Shown piece by piece: positions 34,791-42,002 of a stretch of DNA of 64,000 nucleotides. The notes below the pieces were generated by a model that was given only the letters and a program-made list of their open reading frames with translations, had not been told where the DNA came from and did not search any database. Made by a program: the position numbers and the translations under genes. Position 1 is the stretch's first letter, and each line of letters starts with the position of its first letter. The DNA is from CAVTGO01 sp963734275 (GTDB lineage: Bacteria > Actinomycetota > UBA4738 > HRBIN12): assembly GCA_963734275.1 (NCBI GenBank), contig CAVTGO010000002.1, positions 1 to 64,000 on the forward strand, read 5' to 3'.

Positions 34791-34833
34791 CCGTGAGGGT
34801 TGATAGACCCTCCCCCCGCCGATACCCTCACGG
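34791..34833. promoter_or_regulatory. Second 10-bp perfect inverted repeat overlapping a -10 element
   Basis: CCGTGAGGGT (34791-34800) and ACCCTCACGG (34824-34833) are perfect complements with a 23-nt spacer. The right arm covers five bases of the TACCCT -10 box (34823-34828) and the likely transcription start of the gene beginning at 34838, as an operator would. Confidence 0.55.
34823..34828 (+). promoter_or_regulatory. Putative -10 of a leaderless transcript (gene at 34838)
   Basis: TACCCT, then 9 nt, then TTG ACC GAA. The arrangement closely matches that upstream of the gene at 35655. Confidence 0.5.
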
Positions 34834-34837
34834 CGGT

Positions 34838-35575
34838 TTGACCGAAGCCTCCGCCCCCCCTCCCGTTGCCGCGAACCGCACGGAGCGCAAGGGAGCCAAG
34901 CACAAACGCCGGCTCCCGATCGCGCTGGTCATCGTGCCGGTCGTCGTCGTGGCGACCATCGCCGCCGTGATCCTGGTGCTCTCCGGCGGCGAGGGCGGCG
35001 GGATCCTCGGCAACGGGCCGGACGACACGGTCCCGGAGTTCGACTTCACGGTGAAGCGCTCCGAGGTCGTGCCCACGGCGGAGGCCGCCGACGTGGCCGC
35101 CCTCGAGATCTCGGCCACCCAGGTGCAGTCGGAGATCACGCCCGTGCTCGACGACCTGTTCACGAACGCGTTCCTCGATCCCTCGAACTGGCGCGAGGGC
35201 GACTACGCGGAGGTGCTCGAGGCGTTCGCGCCGGGCGCGCTCTCATCGGCACAGCAGGGCCTCGAGGCGATCACGCTCGGCGCCGGGGCCGGCGACGTCT
35301 ACGAGGTCGTGGAGCCGACGAAGGGGAGCCTCGAGTACACGATCCTGTTCGACCCCGAGGGGATCGTCGACACCGCGGTCGTGAAGTTCCGCTTCTACGC
35401 TCTCGGCGAGCGCAAGGACGCGACGTACATGTCCATCGTGAGCCACGGCCAGCTGTTCCTGCAGGATGTCGACGGCTGGAAGATCACGGCATTCGACGTC
35501 ATCCGCAACGACGCGGTCACCACGCCGCCGGCGCCGGCCCCCTCGGGCTCGGCGAGCACCACGCCCTCCTCCTAG
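34838..35575 (+). CDS. Membrane-anchored extracytoplasmic protein (hypothetical)
   Basis: 245 residues from TTG 34838. A GTG at 34793 is possible but lies inside an inverted repeat and upstream of the probable promoter. A basic, Pro-rich cytosolic start precedes one membrane span (LPIALVIVPVVVVATIAAVILVL) and an exported domain of about 180 residues. The order of segments (VAALEISATQVQSEITPVLD, SLEYTILFDPEGIVDTAVVKF, HGQLFLQDVDGWKITAFDVI) resembles SnoaL/NTF2-like extracytoplasmic domains of actinobacteria, but I do not recognise a named family. The C-terminus is Pro/Ser/Thr-rich. It precedes an LCP gene with the same promoter layout, which suggests an envelope role. Confidence 0.72.
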   Translation: MTEASAPPPVAANRTERKGAKHKRRLPIALVIVPVVVVATIAAVILVLSGGEGGGILGNGPDDTVPEFDFTVKRSEVVPTAEAADVAALEISATQVQSEITPVLDDLFTNAFLDPSNWREGDYAEVLEAFAPGALSSAQQGLEAITLGAGAGDVYEVVEPTKGSLEYTILFDPEGIVDTAVVKFRFYALGERKDATYMSIVSHGQLFLQDVDGWKITAFDVIRNDAVTTPPAPAPSGSASTTPSS

Positions 35576-35639
35576 GGACCGCTGCGGGACGAGCCGTGGC
35601 GCTCTCGTCGCGATGGTTGTGGCACCGCCATCCCGCCGG

Positions 35640-35645
35640 TAGCCT
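35640..35645 (+). promoter_or_regulatory. Putative -10 of a leaderless transcript (LCP gene)
   Basis: TAGCCT, 9 nt, then TTG ACC GAA at 35655. Spacing and start context are the same as at 34823. Confidence 0.5.
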
Positions 35646-35654
35646 GACGCCGCC

Positions 35655-36662
35655 TTGACCGAACGTCCCCCCCGCTCCGCTCAGCGGCGACGTGCCGCGC
35701 TCAGCGCCGCCCTGCTGGTGGCCTGGGTCGCGGGCTCCGTGCTCGGCGCCGCGCTCCCCACCACGTCCGTCGCCCGCGCGATCCCGCTGTTCCAGGTGCA
35801 GGCCGCGCACGCCGGCTACGTCCCCACCCTCACCGGGACGAGCCCGGTCTTCGTGCTCGTCCTCGGCTCGGACGCTCGACCCGGCGAGGAGATCACCGGG
35901 CAGCGCGCCGACTCGATCCACCTGGTCGCGATCAACCCGGTCAAGGGCAAGGCCACCATCGTCGGCTTCCCGCGCGACTCGTTCGTCTCGATCCCCGACA
36001 CGGGGACGGACAAGATCAACGCCGCGATGGTTTACGGCGGTCCCGAACTCGTCGTGAAGACCGTGGAGTCCTTGACCGGGATCACGATCGACTACTGGGC
36101 TCTGACCTGGTTCGAGGGCTTCGAGGCGATGATCAACGACGTCGGCGGGCTCACGATGAACGTCCCGTTCGATGTGTTCGACAGCTTCGCGCACGCGGAG
36201 CTCACGGCCGGGGTGCAGACCCTGTCCGGCCGTCAGGCCCTGTCGTTCGCTCGCGCCCGACACGCTCTGCCCTCTGGGGACTTCGGGCGCTCGGAGAACC
36301 AGGGCCGGCTGATGATCGCCGCCCTCGCGCAGTTCCGGAGGGAGTTCACGGCAGACCCGAGCCGCCTGCTCAACTGGATCGGCGCCGGCATCCGGAACGC
36401 GCGGACCGACGTCCCACTGGACCAGCTGATGAGCCTGGCCTTCACCGGAACCACGATCAGCGCGAAGCGGATCGTGAACATCGTGGTTCCCGGCAGCATC
36501 GGCACGAACGGGACGACATCGGTCGTGAACCTCGACATGACCGCCTTGGCCGCCATCGGGAAGGATCTGCTCGACGACGGCCTGTTGAAGAAGGGCAACA
36601 TCCCGCCCTCGCCGAACGCCGGGCTGCTGCCGGCGCCGGTCGTCGACGAGACCGCGGCGTAG
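35655..36662 (+). CDS. LytR-CpsA-Psr (LCP) family cell-wall polymer transferase
   Basis: 335 residues from TTG. One N-terminal membrane anchor (ALSAALLVAWVAGSVLGAAL) precedes the LCP domain. Signature segments are VFVLVLGSDARPGEEITGQR, RADSIHLVAINPVKGKATIV, GFPRDSFVSIP and TDKINAAMVYGGPELVVKTV, then LSFARARHALPSGDFGRSENQ with the conserved Arg cluster that binds the lipid pyrophosphate. LCP proteins attach teichoic-acid-like or arabinogalactan polymers to peptidoglycan. The substrate here cannot be told. Confidence 0.9.
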   Translation: MTERPPRSAQRRRAALSAALLVAWVAGSVLGAALPTTSVARAIPLFQVQAAHAGYVPTLTGTSPVFVLVLGSDARPGEEITGQRADSIHLVAINPVKGKATIVGFPRDSFVSIPDTGTDKINAAMVYGGPELVVKTVESLTGITIDYWALTWFEGFEAMINDVGGLTMNVPFDVFDSFAHAELTAGVQTLSGRQALSFARARHALPSGDFGRSENQGRLMIAALAQFRREFTADPSRLLNWIGAGIRNARTDVPLDQLMSLAFTGTTISAKRIVNIVVPGSIGTNGTTSVVNLDMTALAAIGKDLLDDGLLKKGNIPPSPNAGLLPAPVVDETAA

Positions 36663-36686
36663 GCTCGGCCGCCGCGGGGCTTTTGC

Positions 36687-36692
36687 TAGGGT
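36687..36692 (+). promoter_or_regulatory. Putative -10 of a leaderless transcript (CaCA exchanger)
   Basis: TAGGGT, 7 nt, then GTG 36700. There is no ribosome-binding site between them. Confidence 0.55.
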
Positions 36693-36699
36693 CGCGGCC

Positions 36700-38025
36700 G
36701 TGACCAGGCTGAGGGACGACCTCCGCAACGTCCACCCGTTCCGCCAGGCGTTGGGCATCGTCCTCGCCCTCGCAGCCACGGTCCCCGGGCTCGCGCTGCG
36801 GATCGGCGACATCCACGCGAACGACGCCGTCGAGGCGCTCTTGTTCGGGCTCGCGATCGTGGGCGCGGCGTTCATCCTGTCGTGGGCCGCCGAGGCAGCT
36901 CAGCTGGACATCTCGGCCGGACTCGCGATCGCCGTGCTCGCCTTCATCGCCGTGCTGCCCGAGTACGCCGTGGACCTGGTCTTCGCGCGCGACGGCGGGA
37001 ACGCGTTCGAGCTGTTCGGCCGGGAGTGCCACCCCCCGGGCGCACCGGGCGAGGATGCCTGCTCGCTGGCGCTCGCGAACATGACCGGTGCGAACCGGCT
37101 GTTGATCGGCGTCGGCTGGTCGATGGTCGTGTTCATCGCGGCGTACCGGAGCCGGAAGCAGCCGCCGATCCTCCGCGAGGTCCGACTGGAGCGCGGCCAC
37201 GCCGTCGAGGTCTCGTTCCTCGCGATCGCCACGGTCTACTCGCTGACCCTGCCGCTGAAGGGCTCGATCACGCTGGTCGACGCGGCGATCCTCGTCGCGA
37301 TCTTCGCGGCCTACACGTACCGGATCTCGCGCGCGCCGGCCGAGGAGCCGCACCTCGTCGGCCCGGCGCGGTGGATCGGGGCGTTCACCGTGCGCGGGCG
37401 GCGGACCTCGGTGGTCGCGATGTTCGTGTTCGCCGCAACCGTCATCCTGCTCGTTGCCGAGCACTTCGCCGACGCCCTGGTCGCCACCGGGGCGGAGTTC
37501 GGGATCAACCAGTTCCTGCTGGTCCAGTGGCTCGCGCCCCTCGCCTCCGAGGCACCCGAGCTGCTGGTCGCCGGCCTCTACGCGTGGCGGCTGAACACGA
37601 ACGCCGGCCTCGGGACCCTGGTCTCCTCGAAGGTCAACCAGTGGACGCTGCTGGTCGGCACCCTGCCGATCGTCTTCGCGCTCGCGTCCGGAAGCCTCCA
37701 CGGGCTACCGATCGACTCCACGCAGCGCGAGGAGCTGTTCCTCACCGCGGCGCAGTCCTTCTTCGCCCTCGCGGTCCTGCTGACGCTCTCGATCAGCCTG
37801 CGCGAGGCCACGATGCTGTTCAGTCTCTTCTGGCTGCAGTTCATCATCGGCGGCCTCGTGCCGGAGTCGGCGCATGGGGTCGAGCTGATCGGCGTTGGCG
37901 TGATGTACCTCGTGCTCGGGCTCGTGATCTTCGCCCGCGAGCGAGAGCTGATCCGACCGCTCCTGCGCGACGGCTTCCGCACGCCGTTCGAGAAGCTCGG
38001 GGACGCCGAGGTCCCCGGCGAATAA
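36700..38025 (+). CDS. CaCA-superfamily cation/Ca2+ antiporter
   Basis: 441 residues, about 11 membrane spans. Two alpha-repeats are visible: AVLAFIAVLPEYAVDLVFA with ALANMTGANRLLIGVGW, and WLAPLASEAPELLVAGLYAW with LGTLVSSKVNQWTLLVG. Each holds the acidic residue (E in LPEY and SEAPE) that binds the cation. A central insertion is unusually rich in charged residues (ECHPPGAPGEDAC) and contains two Cys, so an extracytoplasmic loop with a disulfide is possible. The family exchanges Na+, H+ or K+ for Ca2+; the ion cannot be set from sequence. Confidence 0.85.
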   Translation: MTRLRDDLRNVHPFRQALGIVLALAATVPGLALRIGDIHANDAVEALLFGLAIVGAAFILSWAAEAAQLDISAGLAIAVLAFIAVLPEYAVDLVFARDGGNAFELFGRECHPPGAPGEDACSLALANMTGANRLLIGVGWSMVVFIAAYRSRKQPPILREVRLERGHAVEVSFLAIATVYSLTLPLKGSITLVDAAILVAIFAAYTYRISRAPAEEPHLVGPARWIGAFTVRGRRTSVVAMFVFAATVILLVAEHFADALVATGAEFGINQFLLVQWLAPLASEAPELLVAGLYAWRLNTNAGLGTLVSSKVNQWTLLVGTLPIVFALASGSLHGLPIDSTQREELFLTAAQSFFALAVLLTLSISLREATMLFSLFWLQFIIGGLVPESAHGVELIGVGVMYLVLGLVIFARERELIRPLLRDGFRTPFEKLGDAEVPGE

Positions 38026-38040
38026 CCGGCCCTACGCGGC

Positions 38041-38046
38041 TACCAT
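38041..38046 (+). promoter_or_regulatory. Putative -10 of a leaderless transcript (helicase)
   Basis: TACCAT, 6 nt, then GTG 38053, with no ribosome-binding site between. Confidence 0.5.
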
Positions 38047-38052
38047 CGGCGC

Positions 38053-40314
38053 GTGGACCCGCTCACGTTCCTCTCGAGCCTCGACGCGGGCGAGTCGCTC
38101 GTTCACGTCCGCGAGCTCCCCGTGCGGGGCGTGGACCCCGGCCCGTTCCCCGAGGACCTGCCCGAGATCGTGCGGCAGCGCCTCGCGCTCGTCGGGATCA
38201 CCGGACTGTTCGCGCACCAGCGCGAGGCCCTGGACGCGGTGAACGCGGGGCGGGACGTCGTCGTCGCCACCGGCACCGCGAGCGGCAAGACGCTCGTGTA
38301 CAACCTGGCGTTCGCGGCCGGGGCGGTGGACGACGCGAAGCGCACCGCCCTGTACCTGTTCCCCACGAAGGCGCTCGCCCGCGACCAGCTCCGCCAGGTG
38401 CGCGAGCTGAAGCTCCCACAGGTCCGCGCCGGCGTGTACGACGGTGACACCCCGCGCGACGAACGCCCGCTGATCCGCCGGAACGCGAACCTCGTCCTGA
38501 CCAACCCCGACATGCTCCACGCGTCGATCCTGCCCGACCACCCGCGGTGGGCCGACTTCTTCCTGCGCCTGTCGCTCGTCGTGGTGGACGAGGCGCACGT
38601 GTGCCGGGGCGTGTTCGGCTCGCACGTGGCCCAGATCGTTCGCCGCCTCCGCCGCCTGATCGCGCACTACGGGGGCGACCCGCGGTTCGTCCTTGCCAGC
38701 GCCACCGTCGGCAACCCGGCCGAGCTGGCCGAGCGCCTCGTCGGCCTCCCGTTCCACGCCGTCACCGAGGACGCGTCGCCCGCCGGAGGCAAGGTGTTCG
38801 CCCTGTGGAACCCACCGGTGATCGACGAGGAGTCTGGCGCCCGACGGAGCGCGCTCACCGACGCCTCCTCGCTGATGGCACGCCTGGCGGAGGAGGGCGT
38901 GAAGTCGATCGGGTTCACGCGCTCGCGGCGCGCCGCCGAGCTCCTCGCCGAGTTCACCCGGCGCGAGCTGACGGGGGAGCTCCGCTCGAAGGTGAAGTCC
39001 TACCGGGCGGGCTACCTGGCCGAGGACCGCCGCGAGCTGGAACGCCGGCTCGCCGCCGACGAGCTCGTCGCCGTCGCCGCCACCAACGCGCTCGAGCTCG
39101 GGATCGACATCGGGTCGCTCGACGCCGCGATCCTCGTCGGCTATCCGGGCACGCGCGCCTCGATGTGGCAACAGGCCGGGCGCGCCGGGCGCCGCGCCGA
39201 CGGATCGCTCGCGGTGCTCGTCGCGCAGGACGACCCGCTCGACCAGTACCTCGTCGGTCACCCCGCCGACGTGTTCGACAAGCCTCCCGAGGCCGCGGTG
39301 ATCGACCCGTCGAACCCGTTCGTGCTGCAGCCCCACCTCGCGTGCGCCGCTCGCGAGCATCCCCTGACCGACGACGAGCTCGAGACGTTCTGGCCGGGCT
39401 CGGCGGACTCCGTCGAGCGCCTGATCGAGGCCGGCGAGCTGGTCCGGCGCCGGAACCTGCTGCACCACAAGGGGAGGGCGTCTCCCCATCGCGCCACGGA
39501 CATCCGTAGCGCGGGCGGGCGGAGCTTCGCCATCGTGATCGGCGAGACCGGCGAGCTGCTCGGCACCGTGGACGAGTCGCGTGCGTACGCCACCGTGCAC
39601 CCTGGCGCCGTCTACCTGCACCAGGGCGAGCAGTTCGAGGTGCGCGAGCTCGATCTGGTCGACGGCGTGGCCGTCGTGGACCGCGCGGACCCCGACTACT
39701 ACACGCAGTCGCGCGACACCACGGACATCCGCGTTGAGGATGTCGCCGAGCGCGCCGAGACGCCGGGCGGGGTCCCCGCGCACTACGGGACCGTGCACGT
39801 GACGGACCAGGTCGTGGCGTTCGCCCGCAAGATGGTCGCGACCGGCGAGATCCTCGACGTGACCCCGCTCGCGCTGCCGCCGCAGACACTGTCGACGCGC
39901 GCGGTGTGGTGGGCGATCCCCGCCGAGACGATAGCGCGCGCCGCGATCCGGCCGACGGACCTGCCGGGGGCGGCCCACGCCGCCGAGCACGCCGCGATCG
40001 GCCTGCTGCCCCTGGTGGCAACGTGCGACCGCTGGGACGTCGGCGGGGTCTCCACCGCCTTCCACCCGGACACCGGGTCGTGCGCGATCTTCGTCTACGA
40101 CGGCTACCAGGGCGGCGCCGGGATCGCGGAGCGCGGGTTCCGCTCGCAGGCGCGGTGGCTCGAGGCCACCTTCGAAACCGTGCGAGACTGCCCCTGCGCG
40201 CGCGGGTGCCCCTCGTGCGTGCAGTCGCCGAAGTGCGGCAACGGGAACGAGCCGCTGGACAAGGCCGGTGCGGTCGCGCTCCTCGCCGCGATGCTGGGCC
40301 GGGTCTGGGGCTAG
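38053..40314 (+). CDS. MrfA/YprA-like superfamily 2 helicase with C-terminal DUF1998 zinc domain
   Basis: 753 residues. Helicase motifs in order: I GTASGKTLVYNLA, Ia LFPTKALARDQ, II VVVDEAHVCRG, III ASATVGN, IV-V ATNALELGIDIGSLD and VI QQAGRAGRRADGS. The C-terminal DUF1998 region has VYDGYQGGAGIAERGF and the cysteine cluster of CPCARGCPSCVQSPKCG, which binds zinc in this family. B. subtilis MrfA, of the same architecture, is a 3'-5' helicase acting in repair of mitomycin-type damage. The LOG-like gene starts 9 nt after its stop, so they are probably cotranscribed. Confidence 0.92.
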   Translation: MDPLTFLSSLDAGESLVHVRELPVRGVDPGPFPEDLPEIVRQRLALVGITGLFAHQREALDAVNAGRDVVVATGTASGKTLVYNLAFAAGAVDDAKRTALYLFPTKALARDQLRQVRELKLPQVRAGVYDGDTPRDERPLIRRNANLVLTNPDMLHASILPDHPRWADFFLRLSLVVVDEAHVCRGVFGSHVAQIVRRLRRLIAHYGGDPRFVLASATVGNPAELAERLVGLPFHAVTEDASPAGGKVFALWNPPVIDEESGARRSALTDASSLMARLAEEGVKSIGFTRSRRAAELLAEFTRRELTGELRSKVKSYRAGYLAEDRRELERRLAADELVAVAATNALELGIDIGSLDAAILVGYPGTRASMWQQAGRAGRRADGSLAVLVAQDDPLDQYLVGHPADVFDKPPEAAVIDPSNPFVLQPHLACAAREHPLTDDELETFWPGSADSVERLIEAGELVRRRNLLHHKGRASPHRATDIRSAGGRSFAIVIGETGELLGTVDESRAYATVHPGAVYLHQGEQFEVRELDLVDGVAVVDRADPDYYTQSRDTTDIRVEDVAERAETPGGVPAHYGTVHVTDQVVAFARKMVATGEILDVTPLALPPQTLSTRAVWWAIPAETIARAAIRPTDLPGAAHAAEHAAIGLLPLVATCDRWDVGGVSTAFHPDTGSCAIFVYDGYQGGAGIAERGFRSQARWLEATFETVRDCPCARGCPSCVQSPKCGNGNEPLDKAGAVALLAAMLGRVWG

Positions 40315-40323
40315 GGAGATGCG

Positions 40324-40821
40324 ATGACCAAGGAGCCGTACGTCGCGGTGGTGGGCGCATCGGCGGGGACGCCCACGGAGCTCGCGCTCGGGCAGGCGGT
40401 GGGGCGGCTGATCGCCGAGGCGGGCGCCGTGCTCGTGTGCGGCGGCATGGGCGGCGTGATGGAGGCCGCAGCCGGCGGATGCGCCGACGCGGGCGGGCGC
40501 TCGGTGGGCATCCTGCCGTCCGAGTCGCGCCTGGAGGCCAACCCCTACGTCACCGTGGCCGTCGCCACCGGCCTCGGCGAGGCGCGCAACGCGATCGTCG
40601 TGCGGACGGCGGATGCCGTGATCGCGATCCGAGGCGAGTTCGGGACCCTGTCCGAGATCGCGCTCGCGCTCAAGATGGGCAAGCCGGTCGTCGGCCTCGG
40701 CACGTGGGAGCTGGCGCGGGACGGGGTCCCGGTGGATGCGGTCGTCCGGGCCTCGGACCCCGAGGACGCGGTGCACACCGCCCTGCAGCTGATCGAGCGA
40801 CGCGAGGCGGACGCGACCTAG
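40324..40821 (+). CDS. LOG-related Rossmann-fold protein (TIGR00725 type)
   Basis: 165 residues. The GGMGGVMEAAAGG nucleotide-binding loop and GEFGTLSEIALALKMGKPV (the PGGxGTxxE position of the lysine-decarboxylase-like/LOG family) are visible. LOG proteins release cytokinin-type bases from nucleoside monophosphates; many bacterial relatives of this short subgroup have no assigned substrate. Its TAG stop shares CTAG (40818-40821) with the convergent M24 gene. Confidence 0.85.
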   Translation: MTKEPYVAVVGASAGTPTELALGQAVGRLIAEAGAVLVCGGMGGVMEAAAGGCADAGGRSVGILPSESRLEANPYVTVAVATGLGEARNAIVVRTADAVIAIRGEFGTLSEIALALKMGKPVVGLGTWELARDGVPVDAVVRASDPEDAVHTALQLIERREADAT

Positions 40822-42002
40822 GCTCGGGCGAGGACGCCGGACAACGGGTACGGCGCCACCACGCGCAGCCCGCCCGGTGTCAGCACGACCACGTCGCCGA
40901 GCTTCACTCCATCCCGGCCGCCCACCTCGCCTGTGTACAGCTCGATGCAGAGCACCATGTCCTCCTCGAGGACGCGGTCCGGGTTGGGTTGGGGGTCGCC
41001 GGGATGCGTGACGCTCGGGCTCTCCTCCTCCAGACCGAGCCCGTGCAGCATCACCTCGTACCGCTGAGACAGGTAGCGCTCGGGGATCCTCGGAGCGCGC
41101 CCGGCCACCTCGCGGCAGGTCATGCCCGGCCGGACGAGCTCCTCCATCGCGCGGAGCCAGTCGAGCGACGCTCGGTACGCGTCGCCCTGCTCAGAGCTCG
41201 GGGCGTCGTCCCCGCAGGGGAACGTCCGCGAGACGCACAGGAAGTAGCCCTCGACGCCCACCGCATCGGTGTCGACGTAGACGAGGTCGCCCGACTCGAG
41301 CGCTCGCGCCGTGGCCTCGGCGCGCCAGGGGTTCGTGTTCGGACCCGAGGCGACCGTGCTGGTCGCCAGGTACTCGCCGCCGGCTCGGAGCAGCGTGTCG
41401 GACAGGACGGCGAGCAGGTCGCGCTCCCGGACCCCGGGCGCGATCGACGTCTCGAACGCCGCGAGCATGTCCATCACGATCGGGCCGTTCAGGTCGAACA
41501 GCGCGAGCTCCTCGGTCGTCTTCACCTCGCGGGCCGCCCGCGTCACCGGCAGGGCGTCGCGGAGCGTCGCGCCCTCGCGCTGCAGGGCGAGGAACCCGGG
41601 CGTGCCGAGCCGGTCCACGGCCACGACCTCCGTTCCGGCGCCGAGCTCGCGCAGCGCGTCGATCGTCTCGCTCGCCCATGCCGCCGCCTCGTCCTCGGAG
41701 CCGTCGACGAACTCCCAGGCGCGCATCGGTCGCACGTCCTCGGCGACCTCGCGCGAGCGGTGGATCGAGTTCGGGTGCTCGAACAGGATCGGCCGCCCCG
41801 AGACCGGGACGACCGCGCAGCGCACGAAGGTGCTCATGCTCCAGACCGGCATCGCCGACGCGCCCGTCGCGTACCGGATGTTCGGCTCGTGGAACAGGAC
41901 ACACGCGCCGACGCTCGCGTCGCCCATCGCGTGCTGCAGCCGCTCGAGCCGTCCGGCGCGCAGGCGCGCGCGGTCGATGCCGTCCGGCTCGGTATCGGTC
42001 AC
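40818..42002 (-). CDS. M24-family (aminopeptidase P/creatinase-like) protein with substituted metal ligands
   Basis: 394 residues from GTG 42002, overlapping the flippase stop (GTGA). An N-terminal creatinase-type domain (residues about 1-160, NIRYATGASAMPVW) precedes a pita-bread fold. Of the five usual metal ligands, the first Asp (VYVDTDAVG), the His (VMLHGLGLEE) and the first Glu (VLCIELYTGE) are present. The second Asp is Cys (GYFLCVSRTF, where GYxxDxxRTF is usual), and the last Glu is Gly (GVKLGDVVVLTPGG, usually KxED). The protein is probably not a normal dinuclear peptidase. It may be a lyase, a creatinase-like enzyme or a binding protein. Confidence 0.85.
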   Translation of the reverse strand: MTDTEPDGIDRARLRAGRLERLQHAMGDASVGACVLFHEPNIRYATGASAMPVWSMSTFVRCAVVPVSGRPILFEHPNSIHRSREVAEDVRPMRAWEFVDGSEDEAAAWASETIDALRELGAGTEVVAVDRLGTPGFLALQREGATLRDALPVTRAAREVKTTEELALFDLNGPIVMDMLAAFETSIAPGVRERDLLAVLSDTLLRAGGEYLATSTVASGPNTNPWRAEATARALESGDLVYVDTDAVGVEGYFLCVSRTFPCGDDAPSSEQGDAYRASLDWLRAMEELVRPGMTCREVAGRAPRIPERYLSQRYEVMLHGLGLEEESPSVTHPGDPQPNPDRVLEEDMVLCIELYTGEVGGRDGVKLGDVVVLTPGGLRVVAPYPLSGVLARA

